Shown here: positions 51,940 to 59,947 of the stretch, one piece after another
Layout: every line of letters starts with the position of its first letter
Numbering within the stretch: the first letter of the stretch is position 1
Assembly: GCA_001515265.1 (NCBI GenBank)
Contig: LNDB01000002.1
Coordinates: 124,001 to 188,000 of the forward strand
Direction of reading: 5' to 3'
Origin: Candidatus Dichloromethanomonas elyunquensis
GTDB taxonomy: Bacteria; Bacillota; Desulfitobacteriia; Desulfitobacteriales; Syntrophobotulaceae
Length of the DNA stretch: 64,000 nt
Made by a program: the position numbers and the translations under genes
The notes under the pieces: model-generated
Database searches by the model: none
What the model was told of the DNA's origin: nothing
The model's input: only the letters and a program-made list of their open reading frames with translations

Positions 51940-52377
51940 ATGTCTTACTTGCCGAAGTCTCCTTGGCTGGTTCATTACGATGCCTCCAGTTGTAACGGCT
52001 GTGACATCGAAGTGCTGGCTTGTTTGACACCTTTGTATGATGTCGAACGATTTGGGGTTCTAAACATTGGAAATCCCAAGCACGCAGACATTTTCGTTGT
52101 AACCGGATCGGTTAACGAACAAAATAAGTCGGTTATCCAAAATATTTACAATCAAATGGCTGAACCGAAAGTTGTTGTCGCCATAGGTGCCTGCGCCACT
52201 TCCGGCGGTATTTTCCGCGAGTGTTATAACGTTCAAGGCGGAGTGGATAAGGTAATTCCGGTCGATGTCTACGTTCCCGGCTGCGCTGCCAGACCTGAAG
52301 CTATTATTGACGGAGTGGTTCAGGCTTTGGGTGTTCTCGAAGAAAAATACAAGAAGATGGGGAAGGTGGCGAAATAA
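51940..52377 (+). CDS. echC: Ech hydrogenase subunit C (small subunit, NuoB-like)
   Basis: Small electron-transfer subunit of 145 residues holding the [4Fe-4S] cluster next to the NiFe site. Ligands match the group 4 pattern: C18 and C21 (SSCNGCDIE), C85 (GACATSGG) and C115 (PGCAARPE). It lacks the extra C-terminal clusters of uptake hydrogenase small subunits and has no Tat signal, so the active site faces the cytoplasm. ATG with TGAGGTGAAATG upstream. echD starts at the very next base after the stop. Confidence 0.94.
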   Translation: MSYLPKSPWLVHYDASSCNGCDIEVLACLTPLYDVERFGVLNIGNPKHADIFVVTGSVNEQNKSVIQNIYNQMAEPKVVVAIGACATSGGIFRECYNVQGGVDKVIPVDVYVPGCAARPEAIIDGVVQALGVLEEKYKKMGKVAK

Positions 52378-52743
52378 ATGGCTGAAGTGCAAACTTTCCA
52401 ACCTGTAACTGCTTCTGAAATCGTTGATGCAGCAAAAAACATGCTGAATGAAGGATACCGACTGATTCAACTATGCTGCACCAAAACGCCTAGTGAAATG
52501 GACATTATTTATACCTTCGAAAAAACGGACCTGCAAAGTCAAAACTTTAAGCTGCCTGTGAACATCGGAGATACTTTGCCGAGCATTAGCAGTGTATTTT
52601 TTGCAGCGTTCCTTTATGAAAATGAAATCCATGACCTTTACGGCGTGAATTTCACAGACATGGCAGTTGACTTTAAAGGTACATTTTATGAAACATCTGT
52701 TAAACAAGCTTTCAGCATAACTGTTGCTGAAGACAAAGAATAG
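52378..52743 (+). CDS. echD: Ech hydrogenase subunit D (NuoC-like)
   Basis: A 121-residue soluble subunit equivalent to NuoC; it packs against the large subunit. Family features: the helical opening followed by the strand-rich MDIIYTFEKTDLQSQNFKLPVNIGDTLPSISSVFFAAFLYENEIHDLYGVNF, where ENEIHDLYGV (about 82-91) is the conserved NuoC E-x-x-D-(L/M)-(Y/F)-G motif. No gap to echC, and 14 bases to echE. The ATG start has GGAAGGTGG just upstream, within the end of echC. Confidence 0.9.
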   Translation: MAEVQTFQPVTASEIVDAAKNMLNEGYRLIQLCCTKTPSEMDIIYTFEKTDLQSQNFKLPVNIGDTLPSISSVFFAAFLYENEIHDLYGVNFTDMAVDFKGTFYETSVKQAFSITVAEDKE

Positions 52744-52757
52744 GAGGGGATGGTAAT

Positions 52758-53837
52758 ATGGGAGAACGTACAATCATTCCATTTGGGCCGCAGCATCCGG
52801 TACTACCTGAACCGCTCCATCTTGATCTGATTTTGGAAGATGAGAAAGTGGTTGGTGCTGTTCCGTCTATCGGTTTCGTACACAGGGGATTAGAGAAACT
52901 GGTAGAAAAAAGAGATTTTCACGAAATGATGTATGTCATTGAACGTGTTTGCGGAATCTGCAGTTTTATTCATGGACAAGGTTATGTACAAACCATTGAA
53001 GGTATTTTTGATCTGGAAATTCCGGATCGCGCTAAATTCCTCCGGACCATTTGGGCTGAATTGTCCCGTGTCCACAGCCATTTGCTTTGGCTGGGACTCA
53101 TGGCTGATGCCTACGGTTTTGAAAGCTTATTCATGCATTGCTGGAGGGTCAGAGAAAAAATCCTTGACATTTTCGAAGAAACTACCGGCGGACGCGTAAT
53201 CTTCAGTGTTTGTAAAGTCGGCGGTGTCTGGAAGGATATCGATAACGAAACCCTGAAGAAAATCGTTGAAGTCCTGAACGTTGTCGAACAAGAGTCCAAG
53301 GACTTAACTAATGTATTTATCAAAGACTTTACTGTTCAAAAGAGAACCAGAGGTGTAGGCGTCTTAACTTACCAGGAAGCGATTGACGTTGGAGCAGTAG
53401 GACCGACTTTAAGGGGCAGCGGTGTTGCTATGGATCTCAGAAAACTTGGTTATGCAGCTTACGGCGAATTGGACTTCGAACCGATTGTTGAAAAGGACGG
53501 CGACTGCTATGCCCGTACTTTGGTCCGCGCTCGTGAAATCTATCAATCCATTGACCTCATTCGTCAATGCGTCAGCAAGATACCTGATGGCGAAATTGAT
53601 GTGAAAGTCAAAGGATTCCCGAAAGGCGAATACGTTTCCCGTCTGGAACAGCCTCGTGGCCAGGTAGTTTATTATGCAAGAGCCAACGGCACGAAATATT
53701 TGGAAAGATTCCGTGTCAGGACACCAACCTTTGCTAATATTCCGGCACTTTTGAAGATGCTGCCCGGGTGTGATTTAGCGGATGTTCCTCTTCTCGCTTT
53801 GACAATCGACCCCTGCATCAGCTGTACAGAAAGGTAA
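52758..53837 (+). CDS. echE: Ech hydrogenase subunit E (NiFe large subunit, NuoD-like)
   Basis: Catalytic [NiFe] subunit, 359 residues. Nickel ligands: C65 and C68 in RVCGICSFIHG (motif L1) and C353 and C356 in DPCISCTER (motif L2). The protein ends three residues after the last cysteine, so it has no C-terminal extension to be removed; EchE and CooH type subunits are known for this. It makes H2 from protons with ferredoxin electrons, or the reverse. The ribosome site TAGGAGGGG lies upstream of ATG. The group 4 assignment comes from the L1/L2 form and the operon order. Confidence 0.95.
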   Translation: MGERTIIPFGPQHPVLPEPLHLDLILEDEKVVGAVPSIGFVHRGLEKLVEKRDFHEMMYVIERVCGICSFIHGQGYVQTIEGIFDLEIPDRAKFLRTIWAELSRVHSHLLWLGLMADAYGFESLFMHCWRVREKILDIFEETTGGRVIFSVCKVGGVWKDIDNETLKKIVEVLNVVEQESKDLTNVFIKDFTVQKRTRGVGVLTYQEAIDVGAVGPTLRGSGVAMDLRKLGYAAYGELDFEPIVEKDGDCYARTLVRAREIYQSIDLIRQCVSKIPDGEIDVKVKGFPKGEYVSRLEQPRGQVVYYARANGTKYLERFRVRTPTFANIPALLKMLPGCDLADVPLLALTIDPCISCTER

Positions 53838-53848
53838 GGTGATAGACA

Positions 53849-54211
53849 ATGGCATTTAACGTTATCGGCAAAACAGTTATGAAAAGTTTGTTCGGCAAAC
53901 CTGCTACAGCGATGTATCCTGTAATAAAAAATGAATTCTACCCTAATACCCGTGGCAACATCCAAGTTGACATGGAAAAATGTATTTACTGTGGTATTTG
54001 CGGCAGGAGATGTCCTGCAGGTGCGATTGAAGTCAGCAAGCCGGATAAAAAATGGGAAATTGACCGTACTCGTTGCATTGTTTGCAATTTTTGTGTTCAA
54101 GTCTGTCCAAAAAATTGCCTCAGTACAGAAAGGCATTATACCTCGCCTATGACAGACAAATCCAATAGAATCTCCACATTTTTCGGACAGACTGTTCAAG
54201 AAGATGCATGA
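53849..54211 (+). CDS. echF: Ech hydrogenase subunit F (2x[4Fe-4S], NuoI-like)
   Basis: A 120-residue polyferredoxin subunit that passes electrons from ferredoxin to the small subunit. Two full cluster motifs: C45-x2-C48-x2-C51-x3-C55 (CIYCGICGRRC) and C76-x2-C79-x2-C82-x3-C86 (CIVCNFCVQVC). N-terminal 35 residues link it to the membrane arm. ATG with AAGGTGA upstream. Its last 8 bases overlap the hypA start, tying hydrogenase and maturation genes into one unit. Confidence 0.95.
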   Translation: MAFNVIGKTVMKSLFGKPATAMYPVIKNEFYPNTRGNIQVDMEKCIYCGICGRRCPAGAIEVSKPDKKWEIDRTRCIVCNFCVQVCPKNCLSTERHYTSPMTDKSNRISTFFGQTVQEDA

Positions 54212-54548
54212 GTTTCCAATTACTGAACAAATCGTAAAAATTGCATCCGATAAAGCTAAGGAAAATAATGCGCGTAAAGTTACGCGCATTACCTTGGTTG
54301 TAGGAGAATATTCCGGATTTATCGGGGATTCCATTCACATGTATTTTGATATTCTTTCCAAGGGCACCCTTTGTGAGGGGGCAGTCTTAGAGATAGAAAA
54401 TGTCAAAGCAAAATGGCGATGCCCTTCATGCGGAATTGATTTTATCCGGAAACCTCTCTCTTTTGCTTGTCCCGAATGCGGCCAGGACGGCGAACCGACC
54501 ACCATAGGCAAAGAGTTTTTTGTTAAGAATCTTGAAGTTGAAACTTGA
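54204..54548 (+). CDS. hypA: Hydrogenase nickel-incorporation protein HypA
   Basis: Nickel metallochaperone, 114 residues. The N-terminal nickel site MHE (Met1, His2, Glu3) and the zinc site C73-x2-C76 / C89-x2-C92 are all intact. It passes Ni to the large subunit together with HypB. The start overlaps echF by 8 bases; HypA proteins begin with exactly MHE, which fixes the start. hypB follows after 11 bases. Confidence 0.96.
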   Translation: MHEFPITEQIVKIASDKAKENNARKVTRITLVVGEYSGFIGDSIHMYFDILSKGTLCEGAVLEIENVKAKWRCPSCGIDFIRKPLSFACPECGQDGEPTTIGKEFFVKNLEVET

Positions 54549-54559
54549 AATAATAAGGG

Positions 54560-55219
54560 GTGAGTTTTATGTCCGGCAAAAAAATAGAAGTAATACAAAA
54601 TATTTTTGATGAGAATGACCGGATTGCTTCCATTGTGAACGAGTCTCTGGAACAACTCGGAATACTCGTCATCAATATTATGGGGGCTCCCGGGGCAGGC
54701 AAAACTTCGAGCATTATTAATATGGTCAAGAACCTTCCCGGTGAGAAGGTCTATGTGATTGAAGGGGATATCGAATCGGATATCGATACCGTTAAGCTGA
54801 AAGAATTAGGAATTGAAACGATTCAGATTAACACGAACGGAGCTTGTCACCTGGATGCGCCAACGATTGAAAAATCCCTCCAGGAATTAACCATAGACCA
54901 GCCCGGTATTCTTTTTATCGAAAATATTGGAAACTTAGTATGTCCGGCGGAATTTCAAATCGGCGAGCATGTCAAAATGCTCATTTGCTCCGCAGCCGAA
55001 GGCAGCGATAAACCCTATAAATACCCGCTTGCTTTTGAAAAAGCCAATATTATTCTACTAACCAAATGTGACCTGAAAGCGTATGTGGATTTTAACGATG
55101 AATTTTTCCTTCGCGGGGTAAGGGCACTCAATAAATCTGTTCCTATATTCGAGGTTAATGCCAAAACAGGGGCTGGGTTCCAGGAAGTCTCTCAATGGTT
55201 AATAAACAGGAAAAATTAA
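54560..55219 (+). CDS. hypB: Hydrogenase nickel-incorporation GTPase HypB
   Basis: A 219-residue SIMIBI GTPase that drives nickel delivery. P-loop GAPGAGKT at 39-46, GDIESDID (about 68-75), metal-site residues C94-H95 (NGACHLDA) and C126 (NLVCPAEF) at the dimer interface, and the TKCDL guanine motif near 172. There is no N-terminal histidine-rich or CxxCGC nickel-store segment, so it cannot bank nickel like some homologs. Ribosome site AAGGGGTGAG. A 151-base A/T-rich gap separates it from hypC. Confidence 0.95.
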   Translation: MSFMSGKKIEVIQNIFDENDRIASIVNESLEQLGILVINIMGAPGAGKTSSIINMVKNLPGEKVYVIEGDIESDIDTVKLKELGIETIQINTNGACHLDAPTIEKSLQELTIDQPGILFIENIGNLVCPAEFQIGEHVKMLICSAAEGSDKPYKYPLAFEKANIILLTKCDLKAYVDFNDEFFLRGVRALNKSVPIFEVNAKTGAGFQEVSQWLINRKN

Positions 55220-55370
55220 TTTGCTTAGCTTCCTCATTTTTTTACGCCTTTTATATTTTTGCTTTTCTAAACCACACGTAATAATATAGTTATATGAGAT
55301 AGAACGCAATCAGTTGATTTTTACTGTTGATTTTATAAATTGAATAAACTGGAAATGCAGGTGAAAAGGG

Positions 55371-55595
55371 ATGTGTGTAGCGCTCCCCGGAAGAGTGATT
55401 GAAACAGATGGATTAGTTGGTAAGGTGGATTTTCGAGGAAACATTGTCAATGTAAACATGGGAGTCGTAGATGCCCGGGTTGGGGATTATGTGCTGGTTC
55501 ATGCCGGATGCGCCATCGAAGTCATACAACAGGATATGGCTCAGGAAATTATTGATCTGTTCGCAGAATTGGAGACCATGCACAATGAATCTTGA
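55371..55595 (+). CDS. hypC: Hydrogenase maturation chaperone HypC
   Basis: A 74-residue chaperone carrying the Fe(CN)2CO precursor with HypD. The N-terminal MCVALPGRV with the essential Cys2 is diagnostic. The OB-fold core runs to about residue 55 (VGDYVLVHAGCAIEVI). ATG 55371 follows AAAAGGG. It overlaps hypD by 11 bases, as expected for partners that form a complex. It may have its own promoter in the preceding gap (TAATAATATAG around 55280). Confidence 0.95.
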   Translation: MCVALPGRVIETDGLVGKVDFRGNIVNVNMGVVDARVGDYVLVHAGCAIEVIQQDMAQEIIDLFAELETMHNES

Positions 55596-56640
55596 AACAA
55601 TTATAAAAGAAATTGGGGATTACCAAGGTCCTCAGGTAAAATTTATGGAAGTATGCGGAACGCATACAGCCAGCATATTTAAAAACGGCATTAAAAGTTT
55701 ACTTACCCCCCAGATAAAGTTGATTTCAGGCCCGGGTTGTCCGGTCTGTGTTACTCCTTCCGCTTATATTGATAAAGCTATTGAATGGGCAAAACAATCT
55801 GATTGCGTTTTGCAGACATTTGGCGATATGATGAAAGTACCAGGGATGAAGCAGTCTCTCAGTGAAGCTAAAGCTGAGGGGGCCAACGTAGAAATCATGT
55901 ATTCACCGCATGAAGTACTCAAAAAAGCTGAAAAGTTTCCCGCCAAGACTTTTGTGATTGCTTGTGTAGGTTTTGAGACAACGATACCCGTATACTCATT
56001 GCTGATTCAACAGTTGGAACAAAATAACATTACCAATGTCAAACTCCTTACGGTTTTACGTCAAATAATGCCTGCTTTGGAGTTTATCTGCTCCACGGAC
56101 AGCGGGATTGATGCATTTATCGCGCCAGGGCATGCGACTGCCATTTTAGGGTCAGACATTTACCGCAGTCTGGCTTTAAAATATAAAAAACCTTTCGCTG
56201 TGGCCGGATTTGAAGCTGAGCATGTTTTAATAGCAATTTTTGATTTATTAAAACAACTGGAAAAAGGGAAAAATGAAGTTCATAACCTTTATCCTTCTGT
56301 TGTCCGTCCTGAAGGAAATAAGACTGCACTCGAGACCATTGATTATTATTTTACATCCGGACCCGCTTATTGGAGAGGAATCGGTGTAATCGAAAATTCC
56401 GGTTTGTATCTAAACGAGTCCTATCGGAAATATGATGCGGGATCGTTTGATCTTACCGATGAGAATAACAAGCAGCTTTCGAAGTGTCGTTGCGGAGAAG
56501 TAATTCTCGGTAAAATTAATCCGGATGAATGCTCCATGTTTGGCACAGCCTGTACTCCGGTCAAGGCGAAAGGGCCTTGCATGGTTTCAACTGAAGGCAC
56601 GTGTGGAATTTGGTACCGGTTCTCCAAAAAGAAATCCTAA
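55585..56640 (+). CDS. hypD: Hydrogenase maturation protein HypD
   Basis: A 351-residue Fe-S protein acting as scaffold for Fe(CN)2CO assembly. Motifs: FMEVCGTHTASIFKNGI (about 20-36), ISGPGCPVCVTP (about 49-60), and IACVGFETTIP near 120, with C-terminal cysteines (CRCGEVILGKINPDEC, then GTACTP, GPCMVSTEGTC) binding a [4Fe-4S] cluster. I chose ATG 55585, which gives the standard MNLETIIKEI start; the longer frame from 55471 only shadows hypC. Its long final Cys region is intact. Confidence 0.96.
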   Translation: MNLETIIKEIGDYQGPQVKFMEVCGTHTASIFKNGIKSLLTPQIKLISGPGCPVCVTPSAYIDKAIEWAKQSDCVLQTFGDMMKVPGMKQSLSEAKAEGANVEIMYSPHEVLKKAEKFPAKTFVIACVGFETTIPVYSLLIQQLEQNNITNVKLLTVLRQIMPALEFICSTDSGIDAFIAPGHATAILGSDIYRSLALKYKKPFAVAGFEAEHVLIAIFDLLKQLEKGKNEVHNLYPSVVRPEGNKTALETIDYYFTSGPAYWRGIGVIENSGLYLNESYRKYDAGSFDLTDENNKQLSKCRCGEVILGKINPDECSMFGTACTPVKAKGPCMVSTEGTCGIWYRFSKKKS

Positions 56641-56733
56641 TAGTCGGTCATAATTGATGTTCAAGTCCAATCTTTGTTATTCGGAAATTTTCTTTGGATG
56701 ATCGGAAAGATCGAGATGATAGTAGGTGAAAAT

Positions 56734-57723
56734 ATGAAGATCAATATGGCCCACGGGAGTGGGGGAAATGCAACCAGAGAATTGATCAAGGACCTCTTTC
56801 AAAAGTATTTGAACAACGAATACTTGGAAAAAATGGAGGATGCCGCTTCTTTACCCAGTTCCAATTATCCTTTGGCCATGACCACAGACTCATTTGTCAT
56901 CACTCCGCTGGAATTTCCGGGGGGTAATATTGGGAAACTTGCTATCTGTGGTACAGTTAATGATTTATGGATGTCGGGGGCAGAGCCGGCGTATTTGACT
57001 GCCGGATTTATTTTGGAAGAAGGCTTGGATTTTAAGCTTCTGGAAAGGGCAATTGCAGCTTTAAGTCATACAGCGAAAGAAGCAGGAGTTAAAATCATTG
57101 CCGGAGATACCAAAGTAGTCCAGGGTAACGGTGGTATGTATATTAATACTGCCGGCTTGGGATTTCAAAAGTATAATCAGTCGATGGTTAAGGCAGTTGT
57201 ACAACCCGGTGACGCGGTCATTGTAAATGGTGACTTAGGAAACCATCATGCCTGTATCATGTCCCGAAGAATGGAAATCATTAATAATATTCAAAGTGAT
57301 TGCGCCAATCTCGGTCCGGTTGTCAAAAAAATCCTGCAAAGCGGGGCTGAGATTCGTCTTATGAGGGATATCACCCGAGGGGGATTAGGCACGATTCTAA
57401 ATGAAATTGCCGAAAGTAAAAATATATCCATCGAGATGGAAGAGACCAAAATACCTATTGATCCCGAGGTCCAGTCTTTCTGTGAGATATTGGGGCTTGA
57501 CCCCCTGTATATGGCTAATGAAGGGAAATTTCTCTGCATTGTATCCAAAAAGGATGAAAAAAAAGTATTAGAAATTCTTCACAGCCATCCCCTTGGCACA
57601 AGGGCCGGATGTATCGGACATATCGTAAATACTGATACAAACCAGGTTACAGTAAAAACCAGGCTGGGGGGAAGAAGAATCGTGGATATCCTTTATGGGG
57701 AAGGTCTGCCGCGGATTTGCTAA
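56734..57723 (+). CDS. hypE: Hydrogenase maturation protein HypE
   Basis: A 330-residue PurM-like ATPase that dehydrates the thiocarboxamide to thiocyanate on its own C-terminal cysteine; the final residues PRIC are present. ATP-binding features: NMAHGSGGNATRELI at the N-terminus and DSFVITPLEFPGGNIGKLAICGTVNDLWMSGAEP. HypE accepts the carbamoyl group from HypF, which is not encoded here. ATG 56734 is preferred for its family N-terminus and the TAGGTGA ribosome site; ATG 56716 is a weaker option. Last gene of the hydrogenase block. Confidence 0.95.
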   Translation: MKINMAHGSGGNATRELIKDLFQKYLNNEYLEKMEDAASLPSSNYPLAMTTDSFVITPLEFPGGNIGKLAICGTVNDLWMSGAEPAYLTAGFILEEGLDFKLLERAIAALSHTAKEAGVKIIAGDTKVVQGNGGMYINTAGLGFQKYNQSMVKAVVQPGDAVIVNGDLGNHHACIMSRRMEIINNIQSDCANLGPVVKKILQSGAEIRLMRDITRGGLGTILNEIAESKNISIEMEETKIPIDPEVQSFCEILGLDPLYMANEGKFLCIVSKKDEKKVLEILHSHPLGTRAGCIGHIVNTDTNQVTVKTRLGGRRIVDILYGEGLPRIC

Positions 57724-57966
57724 AATGGCCTTGCTTGGCACAGGAGCGTCTGGAAAGGGGCATTTTTGCTGTGCTTGGAGACACAATTGTAGGTTATCCT
57801 TGAGAAGAAAAGACTCCCAAAAAAGATGAGGATATGGTATTAAACAGAGTATTTTATAACCGTTATGGGATTGAAAAATAAGGGAATAAAGTTACTTACA
57901 ACATTTCATTTTTCAGAATTATTACCAGTATAATAAAATCGGATTAACGCAAAATAATATCATAAA

Positions 57967-58386
57967 GGGTATGTAATGGTTGAGCGAAGACTGATATATG
58001 CTCCTTAAAAGGGGTATATGTGGGTCGACCAAAGAGTGTATGCAGGTCACTGGCTTGTATGCAGTCGGAGGGAAGATTTTTTACGGTGGAGAAAAGCTTT
58101 GCTGCAGTCGATTGATTTGAGTGCATCAGGGTTCCAATTTACCGTAAAGGGTCGAGCTAAGATCATGCAGGGTGTTGATACTCGTATAAAGTTGTACGTG
58201 GAGTACAAGTTTGTACGGCTGACGGTTATCCGTAGCCGAAAGGTTGCGGATAGCTGTTAAGATATCTTGCATGGTTGAACAAACCATGATTATAGGTGGC
58301 GACCTGCTTGGTTATGGTCGAAAGATCATAGCTGGGTAATAAACTGCTTATAGTTGTGCAAGGTAGATCATTACGTGCTCTTTTTT
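57967..58386 (+). ncRNA. Large structured RNA candidate of unknown class, about 420 nt
   Basis: Non-coding, yet rich in helices. The ends pair: 57967-57978 with 58369-58380 (GGGTATGTAATG / CATTACGTGCTC, 12 pairs with G-T wobbles) and T6 follows at 58381. Inner hairpins: 57994-58004 with 58011-58021 (11 pairs); TTTACGGT 58080-58087 with ACCGTAAA 58141-58148; TTGTAC/GTACAA at 58192-58208; CGGCT+ACGG/CCGT+AGCCG at 58216-58238; CATGGTT/AACCATG at 58270-58288; TATGGTC-GAAA-GATCATA at 58313-58330 with a GNRA tetraloop. A TATAAT (57929-57934) with TTCATT 18 bases before it could start it. GGTYGA recurs beside helices (57979, 58023, 58150, 58273, 58317). It lacks the RNase P, tmRNA and SRP landmarks I know. 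Confidence 0.55.
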
Positions 58387-58527
58387 GATGTTTTCTTTTT
58401 TACCGAAAAATATTTAAAATATTTTTTTGACCTTCAAGAAACAACCATACATATATACAAGAATCCCGGAAAAAATAATTAAGGGAATAAATTCATGCAT
58501 TTAATTTATCATTCAGGAGGAATCACA

Positions 58528-58674
58528 ATGGATGAGAAAAAATTTATGGAGCAAGCAAAGTCAAAAACCGATATGGAAGTCAGTTCAGAAATAGGGAACG
58601 TCAATAACCAGTCAGATAAGAACAACGATACCAGCTCAGATGATCTATACAAACTTCTTCCGTTAACTCCTTAA
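58528..58674 (+). CDS. Small acidic protein, 48 residues
   Basis: Not recognised. Strong ribosome site CAGGAGG (58514-58520) 7 bases before ATG. The peptide is polar and Ser/Asn/Asp-rich in the middle (NVNNQSDKNNDTSSDD) with a short hydrophobic end (LYKLLPLTP), no membrane segment and no cysteine. A TTGACC (58427-58432) with CATATA/TATATA 17-19 bases later could be its promoter, downstream of an AAAATATT/AATATTTT hairpin. Its position right after the large RNA is worth noting; any link is speculative. Confidence 0.5.
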   Translation: MDEKKFMEQAKSKTDMEVSSEIGNVNNQSDKNNDTSSDDLYKLLPLTP

Positions 58675-58776
58675 AATCAGCAGGGGTAATACAATTTAAC
58701 GATTGACTTAATAGAGGAGAAAAGTTTAGGCTTTTATCCTTTATTTTTGCCCTAAAGCTAACCTGTTCTGACATTT

Positions 58777-59352
58777 TTAAGACTTCCTTAAAGAAATCCC
58801 TATACTTTCTAAAATATCAGGAAGTTTAACTTCACGGAGATCATATAATTCCCGGACAAGAGCTTCGCCATCAATATATTTTACCTGAAACCCAGTTTTA
58901 TTAACTTCATTCAAATATTCTTTTGTATCCTCATGAAGAATAGAAGTTGTAATGATTAAACCGTTTTTTATCCCGTCTCCAATCATGGCCCCGACTAATT
59001 TCTGAGCAATTGCACGATCGATTGGAGTATCCCAGTTATCTGGGTTTGCCAGCTTGCATTCTACATATACCACTTGTCCGAATTCATTACGGGCGATAAT
59101 GTCTTTACCGCTGTCTTTTGGTGACCGGATAATATCAACGATTTTAAAACCTTTTAAGGCTAAAAATTTTGCTGCCCATTTTTCAAATTGCACAGGGTCC
59201 ATAAATTTTGTGAAACATTCGTGTTTTGAGAATATCTTCAGGACTTCAAGCTGAGTCCTGAATTTTTCATATTTTAATCTATATAGAGCTGTAATTTTAT
59301 CTATCATTAAAATGGCCAGCAAAATAATGATTATACTAATGATATAATTCAA
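58777..59352 (-). CDS. Membrane-anchored Mrr-like restriction endonuclease-fold protein
   Basis: A 191-residue protein with an N-terminal membrane helix (about residues 3-17) and a PD-(D/E)xK nuclease domain: FEKWAAKFLALKGFKIVDIIRSPKDSGKDIIARNEFGQVVYVECKLANPDNW, with Asp in SGKDI and the E-C-K catalytic pair, then QKLVGAMIGDGIKNGLIITTS as in Mrr_cat. These small anchored nucleases are common in bacteria and may cut foreign or modified DNA. TTG start with AGAGGTG 7 bases upstream on the minus strand. No methylase partner is present. Confidence 0.82.
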   Translation of the reverse strand: MNYIISIIIILLAILMIDKITALYRLKYEKFRTQLEVLKIFSKHECFTKFMDPVQFEKWAAKFLALKGFKIVDIIRSPKDSGKDIIARNEFGQVVYVECKLANPDNWDTPIDRAIAQKLVGAMIGDGIKNGLIITTSILHEDTKEYLNEVNKTGFQVKYIDGEALVRELYDLREVKLPDILESIGISLRKS

Positions 59353-59453
59353 TTTTTATCACCTCTAATAACCAGTATTTCCAGATTTATGATATTTTAT
59401 TTAAAACACTTTTCTCATGCGGCGGCTGTGCTGACTAAAGCACTTCGGTCAGT

Positions 59454-59792
59454 TTAATACGATCTAATGATGACCACTGTTTCGACCGGTACTGTATTGG
59501 CAAGTTCCACGACATCTTTGTTATACATTCGAACACATCCTTTGGATACTAGCTTGCCTATAGATTGAGGATTGTTTGTACCGTGGATTCCATAATGGGG
59601 TTTGTTCAGTCCTATCCACATAGCACCATATAGGCCGCCAGGGTTAGGTGCCTTAGTGATAATCCGAAAAGTTCCGATTGGAGTTGCAGTTAAAATCTTG
59701 CCGATCCCAACAGGGTAAGATTTAAGTACCTTTTGGTCTCCCAAGAGATAAAGTTGGCGTTTACCCAAGGAAATAATGATTGAATATTTCAT
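59454..59792 (-). CDS. L,D-transpeptidase (YkuD domain)
   Basis: A 112-residue protein consisting of just the YkuD catalytic domain. Active-site motif: [23 protein letters not shown], with the invariant HGT and the catalytic Cys in SKGCVRM (the usual Ser/Thr-x-Gly-Cys-x-Arg-Met form). The family cross-links peptidoglycan or attaches proteins to it and resists most beta-lactams. There is no signal peptide or LysM domain, unlike Bacillus YkuD, so export is unexplained; a role in the spore or mother cell is possible. ATG with TGAGGTGA upstream on the minus strand. Confidence 0.9.
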   Translation of the reverse strand: MKYSIIISLGKRQLYLLGDQKVLKSYPVGIGKILTATPIGTFRIITKAPNPGGLYGAMWIGLNKPHYGIHGTNNPQSIGKLVSKGCVRMYNKDVVELANTVPVETVVIIRSY

Positions 59793-59861
59793 TTTATCAC
59801 CTCATGGTTATCATATTCATAGGGAAGATAAAAAGGGAAGTTTTGAACCATTCTTTTATCA

Positions 59862-59920
59862 TTGACAAAACAATGAAAATGTGTTAACTTAGTCTAAAAT
59901 ACTTCCTTGAAGGAAATATT
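59862..59920 (+). promoter_or_regulatory. marR promoter with a 23-bp palindromic operator
   Basis: TTGACA (59862-59867) with TAACTT 17 bases later (59885-59890), then the near-perfect palindrome 59898-59920: arms AATACTTCCTT and AAGGAAATATT around a central G (one mismatched pair). It sits at the likely transcription start, 28 bases before the marR start codon, as expected for autoregulation by a MarR dimer. Confidence 0.65.
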
Positions 59921-59947
59921 CTCATCAAGTAGTAATGAGGGGATCGT

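Noticed and set aside
57291-57786. Minus-strand ORFs inside and after hypE.
   Set aside because: They are frame shadows of hypE without ribosome sites; the hypE frame has all family motifs.
58046-58076. A piece of the large RNA (GTCACTGG...GGGAAG) looks like the core of a cobalamin riboswitch.
   Set aside because: The upstream riboswitch parts are missing, the spacing is off, and no cobalamin or transport gene follows. Treated as chance within another RNA.
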